From contig NZ_JACBAZ010000003.1 in assembly GCF_013391475.1 (NCBI RefSeq), positions 248,001 to 312,000 on the forward strand: a stretch of DNA of 64,000 bases. The letters run 5' to 3'. Shown one piece after another: positions 1 through 7,658 of the stretch. Below the pieces are notes generated by a model. It searched no databases, had not been told where the DNA came from, and saw nothing but the letters and a program-made list of their open reading frames with translations. Every line of letters begins with the position of its first letter. Within the stretch, counting starts at the first letter, position 1. A program made the position numbers and the translations under genes. This DNA comes from Oceaniferula marina (GTDB lineage Bacteria > Verrucomicrobiota > Verrucomicrobiia > Verrucomicrobiales > Akkermansiaceae).

Positions 1-492
1 CCTATCCGATTCATCCGGGCAATCAACATGCCCCATAAACGATGGCTGAGGATACGCCAAGATCTGCCGGCTATAAATCAACGACTCCACATGCATGTTC
101 TGGTGGGCAATTCCATACCTCACCAAATACGCCTGATAGGGGGTGAGAACGCCGGAGGTCAACACCTCCCTCATCTCATCCAGAATCCGATGATAATACG
201 TAAAGGTTGTCTTCCGATCCGGAACCAATCCATCGCGCCAACGTTCCCGGTGCTGAATTTCCAGTGAATCCCAAATCTCATCAAACCCCGGCATCCTCGC
301 ATCCGGGTGGCGGAACTCGCGGAGAAAAAAGGATTCGTAAAAAAAGGCAGAATGCCCCACCTCCCAAATAGGTGGATTGATGCCACGGTGATAGGGGACA
401 GCCAACTGATCATAACTCAGATCATCTATCAGCATCCGCATCTTCAGATCCGCCTCATCCAATGCTGCCAGCAAATCATTCGCACAATTCAT
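1..492 (-). CDS. EgtB/SenA-like sulfoxide synthase, N-terminal part (runs off window)
   Basis: The minus strand is open for 164 codons from an ATG at 492 to the window edge, so only the N-terminal domain is visible. It reads like the DinB_2 (damage-inducible helical bundle) domain that begins the iron-dependent ergothioneine/selenoneine synthases EgtB and SenA. The metal-ligand signatures are present: a first His in INPPIWEVGHSAFFYE near residue 45 and a HQNMHVES motif (H-x3-H-x-E) near residue 137. In those enzymes three histidines bind Fe(II), and the enzyme couples a thiol or selenol to hercynine. The catalytic FGE-sulfatase-type C-terminal domain would lie left of position 1. Because that half is missing, EgtB, SenA and an uncharacterised DinB_2-FGE protein cannot be separated. 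It is divergent from the RluA gene, with a 127-bp gap between them. Confidence 0.7.
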   Translation of the reverse strand, partial: MNCANDLLAALDEADLKMRMLIDDLSYDQLAVPYHRGINPPIWEVGHSAFFYESFFLREFRHPDARMPGFDEIWDSLEIQHRERWRDGLVPDRKTTFTYYHRILDEMREVLTSGVLTPYQAYLVRYGIAHQNMHVESLIYSRQILAYPQPSFMGHVDCPDESDR

Positions 493-619
493 ACCCGTAT
501 CATATGCAGGAGGCTATCGCTTTGTCGAGACTACAAGCGACACGCCTCAATCTCCGGATTCAAGATCGAGGCTTCCTCCCTTGACAGCCACCTCTGGACG
601 CTGCAGATCTGTCCCGACC

Positions 620-1276
620 ATGAACCCCAATCCTCCACTGCTCGAGATCCTGCATACCGACCCCTGTTTCGTGGTGGTGAACAAACAAAGCGGCATGCTC
701 GCCGTCCCCGGCCGTGGGCCGGAAAAAATCGACAGCGTGGCCCACCGGGTCAAATTGATGTTTCCGGGATGTATCGAACAGCCAGCCGTGCACCGACTCG
801 ACATGGATACCTCGGGGTTGATGGTGGTGGCTCGGACTGCCGAGGCACACCGCCATCTGTCCCGCCAGTTTCACGAACGCCAAACCAGCAAACGCTACAT
901 TGCTCTGCTCGACGGCCTACTCGCGGATTCGCTCGGCGCTGAAGGAAGCATCGAGCTTCCCTTCCGACTCGACGTCGACAACCGACCAATCCAGATCTAC
1001 GATGAAGTACACGGTAAAATGGGAACAACCCACTGGTCGATTTTGGGAGTAGAAAGCGGACGCACCCGAGTATCCTTTACCCCGGTGACGGGTAGGACCC
1101 ACCAACTACGACTTCACGCGTCCCATGCCAAAGGCTTGGGCGTTCCGATTGTGGGTGACCCGTTTTACGGTCATGGCACGGGCCCCGGCCAGCTCCTGCT
1201 GCACGCTTGTGAACTTGGTTTCACCCATCCTGACACCGGAGAATCGCTGCATTTCCGGTCGGCACCGGCATTTTAG
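620..1276 (+). CDS. RluA-family RNA pseudouridine synthase
   Basis: The 218-residue protein isomerises uridine to pseudouridine in rRNA or tRNA. The family's catalytic motif HRLDMDTSG, with the catalytic Asp, lies near residue 58. It is followed by the conserved KRYIALLDG and GRTHQLRLHA (family II) segments and the VGDPFYG motif. No S4 domain is present, so it resembles the short TruC/YqcB/RluA branch rather than RluC/RluD. I place the start at the ATG at 620 because the 13 codons upstream have no family character and the core begins right after MNPNPPLLEILH. The target nucleotide cannot be assigned from sequence alone. Confidence 0.9.
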   Translation: MNPNPPLLEILHTDPCFVVVNKQSGMLAVPGRGPEKIDSVAHRVKLMFPGCIEQPAVHRLDMDTSGLMVVARTAEAHRHLSRQFHERQTSKRYIALLDGLLADSLGAEGSIELPFRLDVDNRPIQIYDEVHGKMGTTHWSILGVESGRTRVSFTPVTGRTHQLRLHASHAKGLGVPIVGDPFYGHGTGPGQLLLHACELGFTHPDTGESLHFRSAPAF

Positions 1277-1379
1277 CCTCTCTAATCGGGGACATGCCAA
1301 AAAAAAATAACATTGGTATTGCCATTTTCTGGCGGGTGCATTAGCAAGTGCGCGCGCTACGGCGCAATCACAGATTCAA

Positions 1380-1453
1380 GCGGGTATAGCTTAGTGGTAA
1401 AGCTCCAGCCTTCCAAGCTGATTATGCGGGTTCGATTCCCGCTACCCGCTCCA
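1380..1453 (+). tRNA. tRNA-Gly (anticodon TCC)
   Basis: The cloverleaf can be drawn directly. The acceptor stem is GCGGGTA/TACCCGC. The D-arm is GCTT/AAGC with an AGTGGTA loop. The anticodon loop is CTTCCAA, with TCC as anticodon. The T-arm is GCGGG/CCCGC with loop TTCGATT. CCA is encoded at 1451-1453. The outermost anticodon-stem pair is a C-A mismatch; the other four pairs form. Its last 19-20 bases, CCA included, recur twice downstream as part of a 310-bp tandem repeat. Confidence 0.97.
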
Positions 1454-1458
1454 TCTGA

Positions 1459-1482
1459 ACACCCGCTCAAGGGTGTTTTTTT
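1459..1482 (+). terminator. Rho-independent terminator of tRNA-Gly (copy 1)
   Basis: Hairpin ACACCC-GCTCAA-GGGTGT followed by seven T, six bases after the CCA end. The same structure recurs 310 and 620 bp downstream. Confidence 0.85.
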
Positions 1483-2060
1483 ATGTCCAGAACACTCACC
1501 ATTCCCTTCCCCACACTGCGGGTAGTGGGATGAGAACCCTCCGAAGCGAACAAAGTGAGCGTAGGCCAAGGTTCGAGCGCACCATGTTCGTGCATCACGA
1601 ACTGACCTCCCCATCAAAAATCCGGAGGAGGATTTTTGCACACTCGCACAGCCTGAGGGGCTCCGAAGGCAGCGCACATATCATCGATCAAACTTTCGGA
1701 GGAGAAAGTTTGCACACTCGCACAGCCTGAGGGGCTCCGAAGGCATTCCCGCTACCCGCTCCATCTGAACACCCGATCAAGGGTGTTTTTTTATGTCCAG
1801 AACACTCACCATTCCCTTCCCCACACTGCGGGTAGGGGGATGAGAACCCTCCGAAGCGAACAAAGTGAGCGTAGGCCAAGGTTCGAGCGCACCATGTTCG
1901 TGCATCACGAACCAACCTCCCCATCAAAAATCCGGAGGAGGATTTTTGCACACTCGCACAGCCTGAGGGGCTCCGAAGGCAGCGCACTTATCATCGATCA
2001 AACTTTCGGAGGAGAAAGTTTGCACACTCGCACAGCCCGAGGGGAGCCGAGGGCATTCCC
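1483..2060 (+). ncRNA. Candidate structured RNA from tRNA-linked repeats
   Basis: Several perfect hairpins, two with an identical GGAGGA loop, and one compensatory base-pair change between units suggest that the repeat body is selected as RNA. It would be made only by read-through of the tRNA-Gly terminator or from a promoter inside the repeat; I could not identify one with certainty. Short ORFs exist on both strands, but none has a clear ribosome binding site or a recognisable product. Confidence 0.4.
1769..1792 (+). terminator. Terminator, repeat copy 2
   Basis: ACACCC-GATCAA-GGGTGT hairpin plus T-run. It differs from copy 1 only in the loop (GATCAA for GCTCAA), so the stem is preserved. 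Confidence 0.8.
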
Positions 2061-2078
2061 GCTACCCGCTCCATCTGA

Positions 2079-2102
2079 ACACCCGCTCAAGGGTGTTTTT
2101 TT
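2079..2102 (+). terminator. Terminator, repeat copy 3
   Basis: ACACCC-GCTCAA-GGGTGT hairpin and T-run, identical to copy 1. It closes the tandem array. Confidence 0.8.
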
Positions 2103-2201
2103 ATGTCTGGGTATCTGGCTAATCAACAGTGGCTTAAACGGGGGGGGAACGAAGCCTCTGCACAGACAACGGTATAGATCAACTCACTAATCAGACAATG
2201 C

Positions 2202-3185
2202 TTAGTCTGAGAATAGACTCTGAGACGGTTTTTCTCCAAAACTCTTCTGATAATCGGCTGCAAATTGCCCCATATGCCAAAACCCCCATGCGTTGGCAAC
2301 ATCAGCGATTTTAAGATTTTTCAATTTGGATCTTCGAAGGATTTGATGCACTCGGCTTAGGCGAATCGCTTGGAGATAGGCCTTGGGCGTTACTCCAAAG
2401 GTTTCTTTAAAACCTACTTGAAGCGTCCGGTCACTCACACCCGTGATTTCACAAAGCTTTTTAGTATCTGGAACTTCTTGAGCATGTGCCCGTAAGTAGC
2501 ATTCAGCCTGACGAACCGCATTGGCCTTTTTCTTCGAACAAATCACTTTTGATCGTGAGTCGGTTTGACTCAAACCTCTCAACAGAGCGATGAACACACG
2601 ATCCATCTGAGCGACCAAGTCAGCAGAATAGTGTGGTTTTGCAAGAAGAGCCTCATACCGGCACATTTCCTTTAAAACCAACTGCATTCCCTTCAAAGTG
2701 AGACGGAATACCTCTCCTTTATCCATGTCCTCTAGAACCTGCTGATAACCTGTGACCTCAGCTAATTGTCGGAGTGTTTCATCGGTGACTGAGAGCGAGG
2801 CCAAATGAAATTCAGGCTGATTGATGGCGAACAGCTCACCCCCATCGGGGAATACCATCACGTCTAACCCCGTTACCATTTGCCCGCGCCAGTGAAGACC
2901 GCCATCCAAGGTTGTAAGAAAAGCAAAAGTTCGGACGCCACTAGGTGGTGTCCCAACTTGCTGAGTGGGATGAGAAAAATAATTGCGACCAAAATAGTAT
3001 CCGGCCGTAGGGTCAATGACTTGAAACAGTTCTGAGGTAAAATTTCCTTTTGATAGAAGCGCCAGATCAACATCCCAACCGCGATACGCTTCGGCATGGG
3101 CATCAAAATTACCAAACCCCTTATGGATCAGCATATAGTTGGGCTGAGCATCGAGGCAAACCGATGATTTTAAGTCATATAACAT
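2202..3185 (-). CDS. AraC-family transcriptional regulator
   Basis: The 327-residue protein ends in a typical AraC/XylS double helix-turn-helix domain (about residues 225-325). Seen there are the first-helix stretch KLCEITGVSDRTLQVGFKE, the linker FGVTPKAYLQAIRL, and the second HTH segment KIADVANAWGFWHMGQFAADY, ending FGEKPSQ. The N-terminal ~200 residues are an AraC-type sensing or oligomerisation region with no catalytic motif I recognise. The gene is divergent from the sulfatase at 3304 with 118 bp between the start codons, the usual arrangement for a local regulator. Control of the sulfatase, perhaps in response to a sulfated sugar, is an inference. Confidence 0.85.
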   Translation of the reverse strand: MLYDLKSSVCLDAQPNYMLIHKGFGNFDAHAEAYRGWDVDLALLSKGNFTSELFQVIDPTAGYYFGRNYFSHPTQQVGTPPSGVRTFAFLTTLDGGLHWRGQMVTGLDVMVFPDGGELFAINQPEFHLASLSVTDETLRQLAEVTGYQQVLEDMDKGEVFRLTLKGMQLVLKEMCRYEALLAKPHYSADLVAQMDRVFIALLRGLSQTDSRSKVICSKKKANAVRQAECYLRAHAQEVPDTKKLCEITGVSDRTLQVGFKETFGVTPKAYLQAIRLSRVHQILRRSKLKNLKIADVANAWGFWHMGQFAADYQKSFGEKPSQSLFSD

Positions 3186-3303
3186 TTCCGGTGGGCTTTT
3201 TTTCGCTTTTTTGATGTGTTGTAGCTAATAATGAGGTATCGTTCCCAGATGATCTTTTACAAGGTCTCAGTAAATTATTCAGCGAACCAACAGATAGACA
3301 ACA

Positions 3304-5028
3304 ATGAAACCTATACACAAAAGAAACATACGGCGAGCTTTACCGCTTGCTCTTAGTGTCTCAGCGATGCTGCCTTTGTCATCATCGGCAAAAGAGATTA
3401 TTCATGATGCGGAGTATTACGTGCTTAAAGCGCAGCACGGTGATCAATGGGCTAAACAAGATAAAGAAATTAATGAAAAGCTAGCAGCTCTGCGCAGTAA
3501 ATTTGGCACTCCTCCGAACATTATTCACATTATGTGGGACGACACCCCCGTTGGTGAAGTCGGGATTCCTGCTCTCCAGCAGTTGAGGGGGTTTACAACA
3601 CCGAATATTAACAAGCTGGCGGCGGAAGGGATTAATTTTACGCGGATGTATACCGAGCCTTCCTGTACTCAAAGTCGGGCAGCGGTTGTTACAGGTCGCC
3701 ATTCTGTCAGAAGCGGGATGACTCAAGTTGGTTTTCCTTTCGAATATGGTGGTCTGCGGAAGGACGAAGTTACGATGGCGGAGGTCCTCGGTAATGTTGG
3801 CTACGCCACGGCATTCTATGGTAAATGGCACCTCGGGGACATCGAAGAAAGTTATGTCAACAAACAGGGATTTGATGATGCGGTATGGGAGCCCTACAAC
3901 CAGTTTCCTATTATCTATGGCCCGCAAGCAGAGATCGCCGGAGGAGTATTACCCACAACAGCTGTTCCTGACATTTACCCCGACGACCCCTTTGAAATGG
4001 ATAAAGATTGGAGGACGATGGGGCATTGCGCAGTACTTCAAGGTAAGAAAGGTGGGCCCGTTCGTGAGCTTGTTCAGCCTGGCGACCTACCTGGGTGGTA
4101 TAAAAACATGGAGGATAATAAAACGCGAACGTTGTCATTTATTGACAAAAACGTAGCAGCCAAAAAGCCGTTCTACATTGCCTACTGGCCAGAGCTCATC
4201 GCCTTCCTCCCCTTCAAAGAAAGAAAAACTCTCTCAGGTGGATTTCTCCAAGAAGGTTTAGCTAGATTTGACCCCTTTGTGGGAGACTTGATGGAACATC
4301 TGAAAGCCAAAGGTATTGCAGAAAATACTCTTGTGATTCTTATGGCCGACAATGGTCCCATGACTCACAACGGCCCTCCAGGCATGGTTGAAACACTCTA
4401 CCGCGGCGGAAAGGGAGACTATCTTGAAGGTGGTATCCGCGTTCCCGCCATGGCCTGGTGGCCAGGAATGATCGAAGCGGGTCAAACCGTTGGGGACATT
4501 ATCCACGAAACAGACCTTTTCACGACCTTTGCTCGTCTTGCGGGTGCAGAGAAGCATATCCCAACGGACAGGGTGATCGACGGCGTCGACCAGACATCCT
4601 TGCTCATCAATGGCAACTCGAACAGCCGGCGCGATTATGTGCACATCTACACAGGTGAGATCTACGCTGCCACGGTCAAGGGGCGCTTCAAGCGGCACTG
4701 GGTCGGGGATCTTCCAGGATTGAGTGGAGCGTCGTTTTACGATCTTTATAACGACACCAGGGAGGTTCAACCCAAAATGCTTCCAGGCTTTACCATGAAA
4801 GGCATGTTCAATGCCATGAGGGCTCGCCACGAAATCTGGAATGAAAAGTATCCACACTCTTTGGAGGCTCGTGGACATCCATTTACAAATATCGAAAACG
4901 CCCGTCCCGAAACGGTGAAAGCATCAAAGGCACGTTTTAATCAGAATGAGGTTCCCTTTGATGTTGAAGAAGTCATGAAACGGACTCGTGAATTAGAAAA
5001 CTTCGAAGCTAACTGGGGGATTAAATAA
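3304..5028 (+). CDS. Secreted arylsulfatase-type sulfatase (CTQSR active site)
   Basis: The 574-residue protein has an N-terminal signal sequence (about residues 1-29, ending LPLSSSAKE) and one alkaline-phosphatase-fold sulfatase domain. The metal-binding start reads NIIHIMWDD, and the formylglycine motif is C121-T-Q-S-R, followed by AAVVTGRHSVRSGM. Further family signatures are GKWHLGD and MADNGP with the TLYRGGKGDYLEGGIRVP segment. The canonical motif is C/S-x-P-S-R, so Gln replaces Pro here; C-T-Q-S-R does occur in the S1 sulfatase family. It would hydrolyse sulfate esters in the periplasm or outside the cell after cysteine activation by an FGE enzyme. It is transcribed divergently from the AraC regulator. 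Substrate unknown. Confidence 0.88.
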   Translation: MKPIHKRNIRRALPLALSVSAMLPLSSSAKEIIHDAEYYVLKAQHGDQWAKQDKEINEKLAALRSKFGTPPNIIHIMWDDTPVGEVGIPALQQLRGFTTPNINKLAAEGINFTRMYTEPSCTQSRAAVVTGRHSVRSGMTQVGFPFEYGGLRKDEVTMAEVLGNVGYATAFYGKWHLGDIEESYVNKQGFDDAVWEPYNQFPIIYGPQAEIAGGVLPTTAVPDIYPDDPFEMDKDWRTMGHCAVLQGKKGGPVRELVQPGDLPGWYKNMEDNKTRTLSFIDKNVAAKKPFYIAYWPELIAFLPFKERKTLSGGFLQEGLARFDPFVGDLMEHLKAKGIAENTLVILMADNGPMTHNGPPGMVETLYRGGKGDYLEGGIRVPAMAWWPGMIEAGQTVGDIIHETDLFTTFARLAGAEKHIPTDRVIDGVDQTSLLINGNSNSRRDYVHIYTGEIYAATVKGRFKRHWVGDLPGLSGASFYDLYNDTREVQPKMLPGFTMKGMFNAMRARHEIWNEKYPHSLEARGHPFTNIENARPETVKASKARFNQNEVPFDVEEVMKRTRELENFEANWGIK

Positions 5029-5311
5029 ACACCTGGAGTCATTCACTATTCATCAGCAACGTCATGGGCACTGGCTTATGGCGTTGTATGTTTTTAGGCT
5101 CAGCCATCTCAGACGGAAACGAATCCTTTGCCAGGATTAAAATCAGGCACGAACTGAGGAAAAGAAAACCCGCCTCCTCTATCATGTTTGCTACTATCTG
5201 AAATGGCACAAACTGACCTGTGCATTGGAAAAAATTGTTGACTTATACTACTCGAAACAGAAACTGCTTTCTATAAGAAATCATTCTGGTTTTGCATTAC
5301 TTACAAATACT

Positions 5312-6040
5312 ATGAAAAAAACATCCTACACACTTTATCTTTTCTCTGTAATGCTTTTAGGAGGTGGCAGCCTTTCCGCTGCTAGCACCTATACCTATGA
5401 CGTTAGTAATGTAGGTCCAGGCAACACGCTTCTCTCCAATGATAACTGGACGGGCGATGATATTGCAAACTGGAAAGTTGGTACATTTAGTGGCGTAGGG
5501 GAGTACCTGCGAAACTCGAACGATGGAGACAATACCATCACGCGTCAGAATGATGCTAACTTCTCCTTCACTATCGACGCCTCGACTACCAGTTTTTCCT
5601 TGGAAACCCATGGTCGCTTCGGCGTGAATGGATATTTTGAACTTGGGCTCGTGAACAGTTCAGGGTCTCTACTCGTTGGGCTAGGTGCAGATTGGTATCA
5701 ACAAAACAGGAAATGTATCATTCTTGAGGGGGGGCGTAATTATGAAACAGGAACATCCTATCCCAATAATCTCGACGGAGTTCACGCCATGAAACTTGAT
5801 GTGGACCTTCTCGCTAACAGCGGTAATGGTTCTGCTGACCTCTATTTTGATGGCAATCTGATTATTGATGATATGGCGCTTACTCTGCCTGACATGACGA
5901 CAGCGACGGGTTTGCACTTCCGTTCTGGCACGAGATATAATGGCCCAGGAACAATTGTGATCACGACTATTCCTGAGCCATCATCAACGGCACTTCTTGG
6001 GATCGGCGGCCTTGCTCTGGCCTTACGTCGTCGCAAGTAA
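5312..6040 (+). CDS. PEP-CTERM sorted surface protein
   Basis: The 242-residue protein has a signal peptide (MKKTSYTLYLFSVMLLGGGS, cleaved near SLSAAS). A beta-rich LamG-like body follows (WTGDDIANWKVGTFSGVGEYL, then repeated F-x-L-E-x-G segments). The tail EPSSTALLGIGGLALALRRRK is a PEP-CTERM sorting signal: PEP motif, one hydrophobic helix, basic end. Such proteins are processed by an exosortase and released or anchored at the envelope. The ATG at 5312 is preferred over the in-frame start at 5225 because it places the signal peptide at the N-terminus. The 283 bp upstream carry no gene I can support. Function beyond surface location is unknown. Confidence 0.85.
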   Translation: MKKTSYTLYLFSVMLLGGGSLSAASTYTYDVSNVGPGNTLLSNDNWTGDDIANWKVGTFSGVGEYLRNSNDGDNTITRQNDANFSFTIDASTTSFSLETHGRFGVNGYFELGLVNSSGSLLVGLGADWYQQNRKCIILEGGRNYETGTSYPNNLDGVHAMKLDVDLLANSGNGSADLYFDGNLIIDDMALTLPDMTTATGLHFRSGTRYNGPGTIVITTIPEPSSTALLGIGGLALALRRRK

Positions 6041-6070
6041 TCCTGATTGCCTACAAGAATATTTCCCAGG

Positions 6071-6101
6071 CCCACGCCCTTCACTGGGAGTGGCTTTTTT
6101 T
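6071..6101 (+). terminator. Rho-independent terminator after the PEP-CTERM gene
   Basis: CCACGCCC-TTCACT-GGGAGTGG hairpin (one internal G-A mismatch) followed by C and seven T. It lies about 30 bp after the stop codon. Confidence 0.75.
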
Positions 6102-6238
6102 AATAAAGAGGTGTTTATCTGCTCATATTTCCTTCCACCCTCTTTACCTTTCGTCATTTACGTCAACAACCCTAACGAATATAGGGACGAGCCTTTCTTA
6201 AGTCGAGTTATGCGCGCTCTCGTCATGACAAACACTCT

Positions 6239-7540
6239 TTAACCTCGCTCTCCCTTGCCTAGTATCGAGTTCAACTTAAACCCAGAAGGCTGATAGTCCG
6301 TCGGCCGGTGTTCCTCCGGGATGGTGATGTCATTGCCATCTCTTACGGCATTGTAGATCGGGGAAAGAATCTCCACCCCAGCCTCGTTAAACGCATCCTG
6401 AATTGACTGATGCAGTTGGGAGTAAATCTCCTGGGTTTTGCGCGGATGGCGGGTCAGCACATTCAGTTCGTATGCCACACTGAAGTCCCCGAGGCTTTTT
6501 TGCAGGACAAAAGCGTGGGAGCTATCCTCGATATGATCCACTTGTTCAGACGCCTTGATCAGCAACTCGTGCACCTGCCGCCATGGGACATCGTAACCAA
6601 TCGTCACCTGGATATGGAGCAATACCCCGGTTTCCCTGGCATGGGTGCTGTAATTCACAATGTGGTTGTTCATGATCATCGCATTGGGAATAGAGATCAC
6701 CACATTTTTCGGCGTCCGGATCCGTGTAACCAGCAAGGATTTTTCTACGATGTCACCAACCGTATCGGCGATCCTCACCCGATCTCCAGTCTGAAACGCC
6801 CTCATGTAGGTAATGGCAATCCCGGCGATGATATTGGCCACCGCCGATGTCGAACCCAACGATACCAGCACCCCGATAAAGATTGAAAGCCCCTGCAAAG
6901 CCGGCGACCCCGATCCGGGCAAATACGGGAACACCACCACCAAGGCAAAAACAATAATCAGCAGACGAACCAGCACATAAGTGGGATGCGCCCACTCTTG
7001 ATAAAATCCATTGATTTCAATACTGCCACGGCCAAGCCCGTCAAACACCACCTTGACTACCCGAATGATGAAATGCGCCAACACCGCCACCATCAAAATA
7101 AACAACATGCTGGGCAGAAAATTGATCACATCCTGCTGCAGGATCATATACGTCCCACTCACGTAAAGCCATACCCGTTCCGGGATGTGCCGTAGCGAAT
7201 CAAACTGAGTCAGCACCAGCACCCCGTAAATGGCCATCAACAACAAAAAACAAAACTTCCTCACCAAGCGGGTGATGACTTTTGCCCATTTGGTGATTTC
7301 TTCCGCTTGAATAATCTCCTGATTCTGAAACTTGACCGACCGGATGGGCCTCTTGAATATTCGGCCGTGCTCGGTTCCCACCCAGCGGAACAGGCGCCGA
7401 ACCACCAACCAACAAATAAGGGCTCCCAGCGATGCCAGGAAAATGATCAACGCCCGATCGAAGAACGAGGCATCCATCAGGCCCGAACTCCATTCGGTTA
7501 CACGGTCGATGTATTCTTTCATAACCAACATTCTATCCAC
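6239..7540 (-). CDS. MscS-family mechanosensitive channel
   Basis: The 433-residue inner-membrane protein has about five predicted membrane segments. The pore-lining TM3-like helix VSLGSTSAVANIIAGIAITY is followed by MRAFQTGDRVRI, the classic MscS beta-domain entry. The cytosolic vestibule follows, with TRIRTPKNVVISIPNAMIMN and the closing ETGVLLHIQVTIGYD segment. It is longer at the N-terminus than E. coli MscS, like YbdG-type channels. The role is release of small solutes during hypo-osmotic shock. Divergent from the metzincin-like gene at 7659. The start ATG at 7540 is followed by two further possible starts (M4, M7). Confidence 0.9.
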   Translation of the reverse strand: MDRMLVMKEYIDRVTEWSSGLMDASFFDRALIIFLASLGALICWLVVRRLFRWVGTEHGRIFKRPIRSVKFQNQEIIQAEEITKWAKVITRLVRKFCFLLLMAIYGVLVLTQFDSLRHIPERVWLYVSGTYMILQQDVINFLPSMLFILMVAVLAHFIIRVVKVVFDGLGRGSIEINGFYQEWAHPTYVLVRLLIIVFALVVVFPYLPGSGSPALQGLSIFIGVLVSLGSTSAVANIIAGIAITYMRAFQTGDRVRIADTVGDIVEKSLLVTRIRTPKNVVISIPNAMIMNNHIVNYSTHARETGVLLHIQVTIGYDVPWRQVHELLIKASEQVDHIEDSSHAFVLQKSLGDFSVAYELNVLTRHPRKTQEIYSQLHQSIQDAFNEAGVEILSPIYNAVRDGNDITIPEEHRPTDYQPSGFKLNSILGKGERG

Positions 7541-7658
7541 AATTCAAGCCTCAGGTAAAGACACCAATCCGACATCCTCCCCCCCAGAGTAAAAAACACA
7601 AAACACCCCATCCCGAATCGCTGTCAGATTACATCCACCACAACCGTATACACCATCG

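Larger units (their letters stand above)
1441..2102. repeat. 310-bp tandem repeat carrying the tRNA-Gly 3' end (two units plus a partial third)
   Basis: The 3' end of the tRNA (GCTACCCGCTCCA) and all that follows it repeats with an exact 310-bp period at 1441, 1751 and 2061. Units 1 and 2 differ at only a few scattered positions; unit 3 stops just after its terminator. Each unit holds: the tRNA 3' end plus terminator; a hairpin GTTCGTG-CAT-CACGAAC (1586-1602, 1896-1912); a hairpin AAAAATCC-GGAGGA-GGATTTTT (1616-1637, 1926-1947); and a hairpin AAACTTTC-GGAGGA-GAAAGTTT (1690-1711, 2000-2021). Each of the last two is followed by the same ~35-base tail GCACACTCGCACAGCC(...). Inside the tail a GCCT/AGGC stem (1725-1744) becomes GCCC/GGGC in unit 2 (2035-2054), a compensatory change. 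The layout recalls the 178-bp repeats after E. coli tyrT. Confidence 0.95.

Noticed and set aside
307-942. 211-codon plus-strand ORF over the EgtB-like and RluA genes
   Set aside because: It overlaps two genes with clear families on both strands and has no motif.
1380-2102. Integrated mobile element at tRNA-Gly
   Set aside because: No integrase or phage gene lies within the repeats; the array is only 620 bp with exact period, so tandem duplication fits better.
1357-2190. Short ORFs on both strands inside the tRNA-linked repeats (106, 99, 85 and 135 codons)
   Set aside because: They repeat simply because the DNA repeats; no ribosome site or protein family is visible, and stem-loops explain the conserved segments better.
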